NCBI RefSeq assembly: GCF_000972845.2
Contig: NC_040027.1
Coordinates: 10,779,760-10,843,759, forward strand
Direction of reading: 5' to 3'
From: Larimichthys crocea
Taxonomy: Eukaryota; Chordata; Actinopteri; Sciaenidae
DNA: 64,000 bases
Each line of letters begins with the position of its first letter. Positions within the stretch are counted from its first letter, which is position 1. A model generated the notes under the pieces. It was not told where the DNA came from, ran no database searches, and saw nothing but the letters and a program-made list of their open reading frames with translations. The translations under genes and the position numbers were made by a program. Below, piece after piece: positions 13,561-25,440 of this stretch.

Positions 13561-14546
13561 AGTTAACATACGTAGATCTGTCACAGCACGATACACTGTC
13601 CACCATGGAATAGTTCAACATTCTTGGGGAATGTGCTGATTTGCTTATTGTGGGGACGAAAGACTGATGCCAACCTCATGTCTGCGTGTTAAGTTTACTG
13701 ATCTGGTTATCTGGTTTTATGTGTTTGACCTGTACACAAGGATATCGCCATTCATCGAGGCAACCTTGAGTTTAAGGGATTTGTGTCCTTTTTATATTCA
13801 TTTGATTTTTGAAAGATTATTCATGTCCTTCATCCAAGAGAAGCCAAAAAAACCCCAAAAAAAAAACAGAGAAACACCCAAACTTTAACACCTCCGCTGC
13901 CGCAGAGCAGCAGGAAGGCCGGGCTTTGATCGAAACCATTTGAAGCAAATGAGCTGCCTCAACTCAAGCTGCCACCATGAAACAGCTCACACTGTGAATC
14001 TGACACGACGACAACAGTTTGAGAACAGCGCTGGCCTGTTAACGGGCGATTAGACTTTATGAACTCGGTCGGATGATGAACAGTGGAGGTAGGACTGTTC
14101 CAAATCGTTTGGAAATATTAAAACTGAAAGTTTTGTGTCAGTGTTGTGATGATTACAATAATTTAACATTTCAGAAATTGTTTTTTTTCTTATCCTTGCT
14201 TCACACATTCATGTGTTAATTACTTTTTCCACATATCTGTATTACATGTTATCCTCTACTCCCCGACGTCCCGTGTTTATGCATCCCCCCTTCCTAATAA
14301 CTCATCTGTTTGTGCAGCTCTGTTCTGGAGTCAGTAAAACTTATCGCCAACGAGCAATAATATCCTTCTTTCTCCAAAATGTCAACGCCTTCGGTGACAG
14401 AGACAAAACACTCTCATTCCCTGAGCAACCACAATATATTTAATCAAGTTTGGATTCAAATAGGAGCTGTAAATAAATGAGCATTTTCAAGCCGAAGAAA
14501 TGAAATGCTCTGCACAAACTAAACCCTTACAGGTGTCCAAGCTTAC

Positions 14547-14605
14547 CTGTAAATGGGGTCCTGCATCACCATCATCTTGCTCTCATCCCACGTCCACTCC
14601 TTCTT
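14547..14605 (-). CDS. nos1ap: nos1ap PTB-domain exon (KKEWTWDESK exon)
   Basis: This minus-strand exon of 59 bases follows an acceptor ending TTTTTTAACAG and is followed by the donor GTAAGC. It enters in phase 0, as required by the exon at 19355-19447, and encodes KKEWTWDESKMMVMQDPIY. It ends with AG, the first two bases of a split codon that would be Arg in the family. This is the next segment of the NOS1AP PTB domain, nearly identical to the mammalian protein. Known mammalian isoforms differ by five extra residues (LLLLQ) just before KKEW, made by an acceptor 15 bases further upstream. Here no AG is present at that place, so only the short form looks possible. The following exon ([12 protein letters not shown] in the family) was not found between 1 and 14546 and is presumably further left. 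Confidence 0.94.
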
Positions 14606-15599
14606 CTGTTAAAAAACAAAATGTGAAGTTTTTAAAACATAGATTGAAGGAAAATCACGTTAATTGGACAGTTAAACGAATAAAAGGAATAAAATAAATA
14701 TCTTTCTGCTCCTTGTATCATCATTTTCATCTTTGAGACTCTCTGTTTAATCTGCTCTGCTCATTTGATTAAATCTATCTTCCAGTTTAATGTCACAATC
14801 AAAATGTCAACACACCGAAATTATTCATATTGATTTCCATCTCCACAGACCTTTTGTTGACTCAATCATTCAATCACTCCTATCTCCGCTCTTTCATTGA
14901 GATTCAGATGCAAATAGATTGCTGACCGCCACACTTGACATTTCCGCTTTCCGGCCAAAAGGAGCGAGAAAACAGGTGGAGCGAAAACATCCTTCTATAT
15001 CGACCCGGCTTTCATTGCAGGCAGCCAATTAATTTGAAGCTGAGTCTTCTATGATGGCTTTAATATTTATCCCATCACAGCACAGGAGAAGGGATGTTTA
15101 GTCAAATCAGTCCCATCACATCTTCTTTCTCTCTGTTTGCCTTCAGAAAAGAAAAGTAGAATGGGACCGGATCCAAAATGGACTGGTGGAAACCAAAGCC
15201 GGGCTCAACGGGACTTCAAGGACCAAAGCTGTGCTATTATCGGTTCTCTTTTCAGTAACCATTAGTTCTTTTCACTCAGCCTGTTCAAGGAGTTCTTCTG
15301 CCGCATCATTCTGTATGAAGTGTACAAACCCAGAATGGGGGCTGGCATTGTTGTCCGCCTTTGCGTGGAGGTCATACTGACTCACAACAGTGCTCAATCA
15401 ATGTGGAAAGGATGAGTCAGCAGGACGGGACATACATGTGCGCATGGTGTGCGGTTTAGTAAGAGAGAGTGGCAGAGAGTGATGAATACGAGCGGTAAAG
15501 AGGAGAAGCTGAGCAGTGGAGTCGTCAATCTGGCAGTAAATGGACAGTGGAGGTTTCAGTGTGCCGGTAAAAGGCCTGAAGTAAAGCAGCCGTGTGTTG

Positions 15600-15975
15600 T
15601 GTATAAAACATGGACGTAGTTTTGGTGACGTCACCCATAGGTTTAGGTTTCTGACTTGTGAGTCCTTGTGAAGCTCAGACTGTGGCGGCTCTGGTCGCCA
15701 CATGGAGCTGAGGCGGACTTAAAGAAGTCCGGTTGCTCAAACAAGCCACCTGTGATGTCACCCACCTGTCAATCAAAGCAACCAATCCCTTAATTATGCA
15801 TCATTTTAAGCCCGGGTAAACAAATCATTACAGTTGTCATGAACATGGCGTTTATTTTATACCGGGCTGTAAACATTGCTGCGTTTTTGTTGTGAAGTTA
15901 ACATCTGTAGCCAGCCTCAAGTGGCCGTTCAAGGAACTGCAGTTTTTGGCACTTCTGCGTTGGCTTCACTTCACA
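15600..15975 (+). mobile_element. Interspersed teleost repeat (catggacgtag...gccagcctcaagtgg), fuller copy
   Basis: Contains blocks I recognise from a very common but, to me, unnamed fish repeat: catggacgtagttttggtga, gtcacccacctgtcaatcaa, ttaattatgcatcattttaa, ccgggctgtaaacat, and gccagcctcaagtggccgtt followed by gaactgcagtttttggcact. No coding capacity is visible, so it is probably non-autonomous. A shorter, more decayed copy lies at 13381-13560 in the same orientation, on the other side of the KKEW exon. The class (DNA transposon derivative or other) is uncertain. Confidence 0.7.
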
Positions 15976-17559
15976 GTCACGGGGACTTAGTTTGGTTGTT
16001 GCCCAACTGTTGAAATACCAATGACAACCAGGTCCGCTTAAGTTTAGGGGGTGCTACCCTCAGTGGAAAACAAAGTAGAGGCAGCAAAAGAGAGTAGATT
16101 AGAGCCGGGTCGTATATATTCATAGTCGTATTGTGGGATCTCTGTAGAAAGGGCTCTTGGCTTTCTTCTTCCATTGGCAGTGTACATAACAGAACTTAAA
16201 CTTGTTGATCTGCTGTTTCATAACAAAATGCACCCTGAGAGTCGCAGTTCAGTTTCTACATTCGGTTTAAATATATTAATTTTCAAGGCCAACTGTTTTT
16301 AATACTGATGAATCAGCTGGGAGGAGTTTCATGCCCATCCAGGTCGAATGAGCGCTCAGACTGTGAGTCACCTAACTGTCTTTGTAGAAAATGAACACAG
16401 AACTTTTATTCTAGGAAACAGCATCAACCAAAATAAACCTTGAACCACAATGACGGATGACAGCAGCAGGCTGGGTTTGAAAAAGCGTTATTAAAAACGT
16501 CACGTTCATAAAGAGTGGAGATTACAGTTTGCTGATGTATTCAGTCATTACTGATTTTTAATTGATCGATCTAATATGACGGCCTTCTGGTAAGGCAGAG
16601 GTCGCAACTCCACGGACATGAAAAGTCCATAAAAACACCAATAAATCAGATTTAAGAGAGGCACATATCATCAGACCATCATATATCAGATAGTATACGG
16701 TCATGGAAGCATATTTTAAAAATGATTTACCATCCACACACACGATTATATGCAGATAGGCACGCACTAACAGAACTGAGCGTTTATATTGGTGTAATGA
16801 AGTGGCTGTTCCTCAGCGGACCATTTAGACAACCCAATTAAGCCTCTGTTTTAATGAGACACTAATGTAAATCGGTGACGTACATCTGCCTGTAAGAACG
16901 AGTCAAGGTCAATACATGTCCCACATGTCCAAACGTGCTATTTTTGTTATTATAATAGGTAATATACAAGAATTACAGTCTTTTATGACCGTTTGGAAAC
17001 CTTTCAACAGATGTCATTGTTCAAGTTTCAGCACTAAAATGAATTACGACCATAAAATTTAACACAGGCTTGTAAAAAAAAAGAAAATCAGGTTTGATCT
17101 ATTTAAATTCATTAAATTTGACATTTGGAGGCAACGTTCAAGTTAAAGCAGCAACATGGTTCAAGCTCACACCCAACACAAACAGATCAACAAGTGATCG
17201 GAAGAAGTCTGTCGATTTCCTACCAGCAAACCAGGAGAATTCAAGTTCTGACAGGATGATTTAAAACGAGCTGACGTGCAGACTGGTAAAACAATTCAAC
17301 AAGCGTGCACTTGCTTTGGATGGAGCAACAGTTTAAACTGTTATATTAAATATTAAATACATTTCAGAAGACTGTGAGCAGCCTGGAACCTTGAAAAACA
17401 GGTTTCAAGTCTGGATAAATGGATTGAGATGAAAAGCTGATTGCCGGTGAGAAGAACGGAGCTCTACTGAATTAACTTCACATTGTCCCCATCCACTGGT
17501 CCTTCACCTGTCAAGACTCTCCGTGATTCTTCGGTCCGTCTCTGTGGATTACATCTCTC

Positions 17560-17746
17560 AGCCTCCACCTGGAAACACTCATCTCCGTTCTCACCCATCC
17601 CTTTATTCTTCGCTCTTTTCTCATCTTTTATCTCCTCTCGTTACTCTTCAACATCTGTCTCTTTTCTTCTACATCTTCCCCCGTACTTCCCATTCCTCTC
17701 AGGCTCTTTATCTTCGTCTCCATTCTCACCTCCGTCTGCCTTCTAA
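17560..17746 (+). repeat. Pyrimidine-rich low-complexity stretch
   Basis: About 185 bases that are almost all C and T on the plus strand, such as cttctacatcttcccccgta. The Ser/Leu-rich short open frames over it are by-products of composition. In the nos1ap transcript it is purine-rich. Confidence 0.8.
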
Positions 17747-19354
17747 TTAAGACAAGGATCGATCTCCACCTCCTGTGCCCTCATACAGGGCACAGGAAAT
17801 GGATCTGGACTGGTTCTTTAGTGACTGACTCAACATCATCTACGGTTTTAGCAAGTACCAGCATTACCTGTTTTACTCGTGTGTGTGTTTGGCTGGCTGA
17901 CGGCATGATTGTAATTATACAAGAACTGCATAAATCCTAACATCTGCATGTTTCTGTCTGCGACGTCAGATCTGTGGGCAGCCGATGAGCCACACGGCAG
18001 GGACAGAACAAACAAAGTCCAATCCACCCACTTCATCTCTCGTAATTAGAGATAATATCTCGTCAACAGACACAGACCAAGAGTGCAGATCGGTGTGCAG
18101 AGTCCTTTTTTTTTGTTGTTTTAGTTCATCTCTTCTCTTAATGGAAATAAAAGAAAATAGCCACAGCCTGGAGTCATGAGTGTCGAGTACACTGCAGTGT
18201 GGGTCGATACTCAAGACAGTGAACATCTAGAATAACTCGACCAAAATACCTTTGTGGATTGTGGAATACTTTGAGATTGTGCCATTTAAAATTCAGTCAT
18301 TGACTAGCGGATACACGCTATATAACCAATAGAGTACTGCTGTAGTAATAGATGGCTGTGCTGATTAGAACAATTACTTCATGTTGCTTCTCCTTGACGA
18401 AGTGTAAACAATGAATTGAGTTGTGAGTACTTTATTATTCTGTTTTCTTTTGGCTTATATTGGTTATTACAATTTTTTTGTGTTTTAATGGTGCAAATGG
18501 AGAAAAATGTCAAGGCTTTTTCAAGTCTGACTATAGTCTACAGGAGATTATGAAAACTGAGAAAAAACAGATTGCAGATCAGATCGTGGGTCACGATCAT
18601 GACGTGATTAAATCATGATAACTATTGGCCAGATCGTCGACCACTACATGTAAACATTTTATACACAAAACTGAATACTGAAATGCATCACACAAGCAAA
18701 TACAAATACAGAATCATAGCATAGCATTGGTATATCAATACAGAAAGATGGTAATAAGAGATTTTCTTGTTATAACAAGATGCTAAATTTGAATGTTTTT
18801 GTATATTTTGAGGTAGATAGAGAGCCAATCAAAGCCTAATAAAAAGACATAGTAGCCTATATTAAAATTGGCATTGGCTCAATAGAACAAAAATGTTCAG
18901 GTTTATCTTCTTCTCGGCAACATACAGTCACCTGGCATCGGCAGACTGATTCGCAGATGTGAATTAGTTCATTTTTGATTTCCAAGGGGCGTTACAAGGG
19001 ATCTGCCTCTGAGTGCAATTTGAATAGACCTTCAACCAATCGTGCAAGCTGGAGCAGTGAAGCAGGAAACTTTTTTCTAGCTGAACAAAAAAACTTAAAA
19101 CGTGTTTCTGAAAACTTTGAGGTGAGAAACATTATATTCATGGTTGGGATTGGCCTGACTAGTTTCACGACGGATGGAATTCAGCCAGACCAAATAAAAC
19201 ACGAGCTCAGCAGATTCGTCTGGTTTCGTCTGGATCACGATCCCAAGCGTTTGATTTGAAGTGACACTAAAACACATCGCATGCACCCAAGACGAAGATC
19301 CTTCCTTTCAAAGTTTAAGTTAAAAAAAAAGAAAAGAAAAAAAAGTCACTCACT

Positions 19355-19447
19355 TTTTTCTTTTTCCTCAAGTTGACTTTCACGCCGTCTACAGACACGA
19401 TGATGTTGACTTTTTTCTTCTTGATGTTTTTCACCTTGAATTCATAC
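19355..19447 (-). CDS. nos1ap: nos1ap PTB-domain exon ([12 protein letters not shown] exon)
   Basis: Read on the minus strand, this 93-base exon follows a pyrimidine-rich tract ending in CTGCAG and is followed by the donor GTGAGT. It encodes 31 whole codons (phase 0 at both ends), including [19 protein letters not shown], and ends in a lysine-rich run (NLRKKKK). From memory of mammalian NOS1AP/CAPON, this matches the third coding exon, about residues 60-90, with only a few changes (A to V, S to N, M to I, I to N, K to R). NOS1AP is a cytoplasmic adaptor. Its N-terminal PTB domain binds partners such as Dexras1 and Scribble, and its C-terminus binds the PDZ domain of neuronal NO synthase. This exon supplies central beta strands of the PTB fold. 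The coding A-runs at its 3' end lie directly against the donor. The next exon in frame is at 14547-14605. The preceding exon was not found and probably lies beyond position 64000. Whether this is the a or b teleost paralogue cannot be told from here. Confidence 0.94.
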
Positions 19448-19454
19448 TGCAGAG

Positions 19455-19472
19455 AGAAGACACACACACAGA
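19455..19472 (-). promoter_or_regulatory. GU repeat in the 3' end of the long intron, next to the exon acceptor
   Basis: On the plus strand gaagacacacacacag precedes the exon border. In the transcript this is a (GU)5-6 run, followed by CUUCUCUCUGCAG and then the YEFK exon. It sits roughly 14-25 bases upstream of the acceptor, within the polypyrimidine-tract region. GU runs are bound by CELF- and TDP-43-type proteins. In teleosts GU runs near acceptors can pair with AC runs near the donor of the same intron. The partner donor is outside the window, so a role is inferred only. Confidence 0.4.
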
Positions 19473-21641
19473 TGTATTAATACTTTGGAGGATTAAGGTA
19501 GACCACGACATTGTTAGAGCCTCTCAAATATTTGAAGATGGGTCAGTCTGAGTCACGCCTGGAGGACATACATACAGAATAACACACATTCAAAATATGC
19601 AGAAATAAAAATGTTCATTTACGCATTTTGTTCACGAGTTTCTGTGGCCCGGAGATTAAAAACGCGAAAGCATGGATGACCTTCAACATCACTCAACAGA
19701 TACAAATGAAAAAATGTGCCAATTTCATTTTCATGTAATGTATGAAACTTCACAGAATTCAAATCTTTTACAATTTGTTACTACAGCTTTACAAACTCTT
19801 TTTGATACTTTTCTTGAGTATAAAGCATTTATTCTGTGATTTCCATTGGAAAAACAGACACACAAACTTTGTCTCTCCAAAATAAAACATGAAAGTAACA
19901 ATATTCTAACTAATTGAGACAAGATAGACTTGAAGTAAATGCCAGTTGAGAACTTGTATTCTCCCCTTGGCGGACTCAAAACAGACAATGTCATTGTCCC
20001 AGGACAATGACAAGGTCTGAAAAAACTCTGAAATATTCTGGTAAACAGATTATGGAAAATTGAAAAGACTTGATGTTAAATTTGTCGACTTTGTGTCAAA
20101 AGGCTTGAAAAAAAAAGAAGGCAAGATTGAATATTTATTTGGTGTTTATTCTGATTTATCCATTTAAATAAATATACAGCGCAGGTTTCTGTTATTGTGC
20201 ATTAGAGCGATTATATTTCAGCCCCAAATACCCGAGAGTTTTCAACAGTCTGTGTGCTATGATTTGTTTCATTCGCGTGGATCAATATCCAGCTTTAGAA
20301 GTGTCATTTAATGTTTGCTGGAAGATCTCGACGACCATGAAACGTATTTGAGTAAGTGCTTGAGTGCAGCCGCTTTGTGGGCGACATTAGAGACGCTGCG
20401 AGGTAAAGCCAACTGTGTGACTGTACAAAGAAACATGAAATCTTGGTTTGAGCTTCCATCACACTTTGCCATTTAAGAACTCTTATTTAACTCCAATTCA
20501 AGGTTTCGCACTAATGACGTCACGGAAAATGACAAACAGTCCTGCTGAATGAACATAGCATGCTCTGCAGACCTCTGTCACAGTCGATTTACACACCATA
20601 GATCAGCCTGAGACGCCTCCTCTGCCTTTAATGGACCCTTGAGCAGAAACAACAGCACTGCAGCAGCAGACCAGAGTCAATACAGTGTACTGTTTCCATA
20701 TCAAACACAAAGCAGGTCATATTTAAAAGCAAGGACATATGGCCATCCTACTTCTCCTTCCTATAATCCTCTGCATGCTGGCGGTACTTGAAATTAGTGA
20801 GATGTAATTGAGTCGTAGGAAACCACCTGTCCCAGTAACCTGGAGAGACATTAGCACCAAGTACCGTCTGTGTGTCTATTTCCGTTCATCAGCGCTCTCA
20901 TCGAGTTGGTCAGTGGCCGCGGTCTTGCTGGGCGAGACATTATTGTGCTTTCCTAAAAAGTGGACGCTCATTAATGCTCCACCAGCGAGCAACCCAATGC
21001 AGGAAGGCGACAGTGTTATGAGGCCGAGATGCTGCGAGATTCACAAATTAAATTCTGTGTCTCAGGTACTGATGCTCGTGGGAAATCTGCTGAGTGCAAG
21101 CAAGTGAGAAATCGAAAACTTCGGCGAGGACGCGGGGTGAGACGGAGCTCTGTCCAAACAAGCTGACGAGTTGACTTACTTCGCCCACCTTAAGCAAACA
21201 CCGAAAAAACAACACTTGGTTGACCGATGAAGCTTTTTAAGCTTTCAGAAGTGACCTTGAGATTTCGCTCAGACCTGCCAAGTGTCTGGCAGTAAAATCT
21301 GCAATGTCATGCTCTGCTGCTGTAAAGAAACTAACTGGGTTTCTTACTTTCTGTGTTTGCATTCAATCACCTCCAAATTAAATCTAAATGGAGAAACTTT
21401 TTTCAGCTTAATCTGTCATGATTTCCCAACTGCACGCTGTCAATCAATCTATCAATATTCCAGCTGTTAGAGCTGTCCGTCACCCTCTCTCTTCTCTGTG
21501 GAGTCATTCTCAACTCATTTAACATCGACTTAGTTTTCTCTAATTGCATTTCCCTTTTAAAAAAGACCAGTTCAAGCGAGAGGGGAAGTAACACACTCCC
21601 TGTTAGATTTATAATAGTAATAAAACGTTAAATTAAATAAG

Positions 21642-21690
21642 TAGGGATGGGCATCGTTAAGAGATTTATCGATACAGTACTGCTTATTGT
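21642..21690 (+). mobile_element. Possible fragment of a gggatgggcatcgttaag-type repeat
   Basis: The phrase gtagggatgggcatcgttaa, followed by gagatttatcgatacag, matches the opening of a dispersed fish repeat that I know only by sequence. The remainder is unrecognisable. Tentative. Confidence 0.3.
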
Positions 21691-23579
21691 TACAGACACT
21701 CACCATAGTTTGGAGCAAAAGAATAAAGTTGTCACGTTACACATTTTTAGGGTTGAGCTTCTCCTTGCAGATTTCTCAAACTCATATTGTTACGAATCAA
21801 ATCTTTTAACTGTTGCTAAGACAAATTATTGGTTGGCTTTGTTAAATATTGGATTCTGATGGTCAATTATGGTAATCTAGGACAGAACACTGCTATGAAT
21901 AATCTCCAGTTCTAACAGTAGATGTGGTAAAAACCTTTTACATCAATAATTTGATACAAAATGTTGATTTCTTTAGTACATAGCCATGTAATAAAAGAGA
22001 TGTTGTGAAAATAAACTGAACCTGTCAGGGTTTATTCTGCAGTAATGACCGGTCTGCTGTACGTTATACCTCATACACACATAAGCAAAAGCAAAGTTAC
22101 ATTTTCAGGTCTGGGAACTTTGTGGTGAGCATTTGGTCTTATTTTGAACCAAACTATTGATCAATTAGAACAAAAATTACTTTATTTAAAAAGGAAAATA
22201 GCAGGTTACATATTCAGTCGTAACGCTATTTATGGGCTATTATGATATTTCCTAGGGATGCACAATTGTTTTCAGCCGTTACAAAATATCAAATAATCAC
22301 CTGCTTCTCATGGCTGACATGACATATCTAAAGGTTAAAATGCAATGAATGAATATGGCTGATTACATTTCCTACAGCTAACAACGCATACATCAGTGCG
22401 ATGATGATGATTAATCATTATTTTCTGTGGCAATTTTCTACAAGGCTCTTTGTGAAGAGGTCATATATCAGAAAAAGAAGAAATGATTACGTTTGTATTG
22501 AGGGGAACTCAATGTTCTCTTTATTAGTGGACTGCAATCATTGTGTTTACTCAGCTGCATGTTTCTCAATCTCTCCAGAGATAATGTCAATAAATGATGG
22601 ATGGGGTAGATTCTTCTACAGGGGAAGAAAATGTCACGACTTTCCTGCTGTAAAAAGAATATGCTAGAAAACAACCTGTTGATACCTTCAACACTCCTAC
22701 AGTCTATCTTTATACAGTAATCTGAAGGAACGTCTCAAACTACATGGATGATGGTGTGTTTTATGGGGGCGTCGTAATGTTGACTGTGCCTCACATGTGA
22801 GATTTAAACGTCGGTAAGCCTGATGGATTGCATGATTGACCTCTACGGAGATGATTACGGCTGCAATTTAACAGACTTCACGCGGGACTTGACTGGCTAA
22901 ATGTATGCAGCATAAGATGACAGAAAGCACTTAACTCTAATAAGCCTGTCTATTCCAGTCCCATCATTGAATCCACAGCATCCACCACGCAGCTCACACT
23001 CCCCCCGAGGCTTTCAAGCTTCCAAGACACAGCAGCGGCATGATTTATAATATCGCCGCCGCATCCATCTGAGTAACGCGAGAATATGAATGCATGTAAT
23101 TAAAACACTTGTACCACAGAACCCGCTGCACTTGAGGAATCGCGCAGGCATTCATTTTACCTGGCAATTTATTCAGCCCGACTTCTCCCCCAAATGCAGC
23201 ACCTCTACACCAGACGGGGTGGTGAGAGTGTTTTTAATGAGCGCAGATAACAGCCCGCAACACGTTGTAGGTCATTTAGAATAATCCCTAATGTCACTGC
23301 TAGATGAGCCTCCCGAGTCTGTGCCTCAAAATGCTATTAAATTTGTCATTTCAGCCGCAGCCTGGCTTGTTTTTGACAAAAGAGGCAGCGCCGAGATGTT
23401 GATGCACATCAGTTTCTCTATTGCTGATGAAAATGTGAAGCCATGTGACGATATCAAACATCTGCAACGTAAAATGTCTATAACTGTGAACTGGATGGTT
23501 GTTTTTTTATGGAGTTAGGTTCCCTTGTTGCTTCATTAGAAATTTGTCCAGTCATCCTTGACCATGACCATAAACATAA

Positions 23580-23776
23580 CCGCTTATCCTTATCTGGGTC
23601 AGGACCTGGGCCTGGAGCCTATCCCAGGCTGGCATTGGACCATGGGAGGTAGCCGGAGTACCCGCAAAGAACCCACACAGACACGGGAAGAACATGCAAA
23701 CTCAGCCCGGGGTTAGAAGCAGGAACCTTCATGCTATGAGGCGACCGAGCAAACCACCGCACCACGTTACTGCCCT
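23580..23776 (-). mobile_element. tRNA-derived SINE fragment
   Basis: Read on the minus strand, it starts near gtaacgtggtgcggtggttt with a tRNA-like head (gctcggtcgcctcatagcat carries a decayed A-box-like start). It continues with the widespread fish SINE body gagtttgcatgttcttcccg, gtgtctgtgtgggttctttg, gggtactccggctacctccc, and ends with gggataggctccaggc and ataaggataagcgg. The B box is degraded (ggttcctgcttctaacc). A second fragment of the same type is at about 56685-56810. Confidence 0.75.
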
Positions 23777-25377
23777 GGTCATTTTTCATTATTTATTTTA
23801 ATCCTAAAAAATTTAGAGAATGAAGAGAGAAAGCTCATTGTGGACATTGGCCATCACTATTCACCAGGGAAGGCTGTGAAATACTGTGAAAAAAACTTTA
23901 AAAATTTTAAGATTTTTCTAATTCAACTTACCGGATAAATTAAAGAAACTATTCATAGATTAATTGATTTAAAAAAAGGGCTGTTAGAGGCAGGCCTGTA
24001 GGTCATTTTTAAGTCCTATATTTAGAGATCACACAAAGGTCCCGGTTTAAAACTGGTCTCCTGCGAGCAGGTATTTATTCCTGAGTTTGGCTGCTCTCAC
24101 AGTAAACAGGATTTGTTTACATCCAGCAGTTCGGATTGGGACCGCTTCAGTATGCCAAGCATTGACAGGATATTAGCGCACATGTAAACAAACTGAAATG
24201 AATACTTGAGTCCAAGAATAGGCTCATCCATCATGCAAATAAGTACGCCGTAACATTTGCAGCCACTGTTTCCTGACGAACGGGTCGTTATTTCCTAAAA
24301 GGTCCTTTCCTCCCGTTCCTGCTATAATCCATCATTTTGGCAACAAAAGACGACAACACGCCGACAAGCGACAATGGCGTCCTCAGCCAGCGGGTGCCAT
24401 TTACAGTCACAGAAAAAAATATCAGCTCGGAGCCAGGAGTGCACAATAAAAGCAATTCTGTCGATGACCACGATTCATTGTGGGAGGTTGAATGTTTTGG
24501 AGAGAGAGAGAGAAATAAAAGATTTGGATAAACATGCAGAACACATGCCCATACACACACACACACAGCTGAGGTCAACTAATGGGAGTCAATGAAAGCG
24601 TTCAATGATCTCTGCAGGACAGCAGAGTGCTTGCTGTATGCTGTTAAACAAGCTTTTTTTTCTCTTTCTGATTATGGTGTTGTTGTTGTCAAACCTCTTG
24701 TTCATATTTCATACAGGGGAATTTCATTTCTGCTGGCGCTGCCAAGTCAGCCGAGCCGCGTGAAGCTCCACTTTTCCCCCCCGCATGCCAATTTGTGCCA
24801 AACCGCTGCTTTTTGAGCGGCGCGAGCCTCTCCCCCGACCAATCATGAACACAGATGCATCTCAATGACATGTCGACTCCAGAGACGGGAGGAGAGGATA
24901 AAGAGGGCTGCGTAAGAATAACTGAGAGGCATAAGGAGAGATGTACAGGGGGAAGTAATGATACAGTGAGTATATGAAGTGTGATTAACAGTTTGGATCA
25001 TTAAGTTCATAATTAACTTAAAGTCAAATGTCTCCTAGCTGTTGTGTTGTCATTAGGTGCTCGATGAGCTGATGTGTAAGTGGTTTTAACCTTCATGGAG
25101 CGCCTGAACTTGCCGCTCACACTTCAGGTGTTTTACTGCACGTCCACTCGAAGATGCTCCGGCTCCTCTTCGGTCTACGGTTCAAACCGCATGCCGAATC
25201 AATCGTCCAGCCGGCGGAGTATTCATTTCAAGGTTCAGCTGTGTCATTAGATGTACTACATTAGTAGGAAGATCTCTGGAAAACCTAATGATGTGTTGCT
25301 AATTTATGGCACATACCATATAGTTCACGGTGTTACTGTGGGGTTCATCTCACTGGTCAACGTTTTTCAGTATTTTC

Positions 25378-25440
25378 TGAGCCAAACCACTAATCGATTG
25401 AGAAAATGACTGACAGGTTAATCAATAAAGAAAATAATCC
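25378..25440 (-). mobile_element. Short fragment of an aatcgatt-rich fish repeat
   Basis: The sequence actaatcgattgagaaaatg, then acaggttaatcaataaagaa and aataat, resembles the alternating gattattttc / aatcgatt pattern of a common low-copy-length fish repeat (usual start: ggctgcaactaacgattatt). The orientation is opposite to the fragment at 36188-36240. The fragment is short and decayed, so the call is tentative. Confidence 0.35.

Larger units (their letters stand above)
1..14546 (-). other. nos1ap: Partial nos1ap intron downstream of the KKEW exon
   Basis: This stretch follows the KKEW exon in gene orientation and runs off the left edge. I looked for the family's next exon (encoding [21 protein letters not shown]) on the minus strand and did not see it. 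Contents are CA/GT microsatellites (near 608, 4083, 4446, 6184, 6404, 12919 and 13058), a palindrome-rich repeat near 10545-10705, and a diverged interspersed repeat at 13381-13560. The rest is unique-looking, AT-leaning non-coding DNA. Open frames here reach at most about 120 codons and show no recognisable domain. Confidence 0.8.
14606..19354 (-). other. nos1ap: Complete nos1ap intron between the two exons
   Basis: This intron of about 4.75 kb lies between the two recognised exons. In gene orientation it begins GTGAGT and ends AACAG. It contains the better-preserved copy of an interspersed repeat (about 15600-15975) and a plus-strand pyrimidine-rich stretch near 17560-17745. On the plus strand a run of A with scattered G (19323-19345) sits just inside the donor. 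In the transcript that becomes a U-rich tract immediately after the 5' splice site, the kind of sequence TIA-type proteins bind. No exon-like segment or RNA gene was recognised. Confidence 0.9.

Noticed and set aside
2917..24181. 17-base exact match attgacaggatattagc at about 2917 and 24162
   Set aside because: One such match between two points in 64 kb is not far from chance expectation, and the flanks do not align.
25170..25200. ggttcaaaccg, which resembles a tRNA B box
   Set aside because: No cloverleaf, A box at proper spacing or terminator was found around it.
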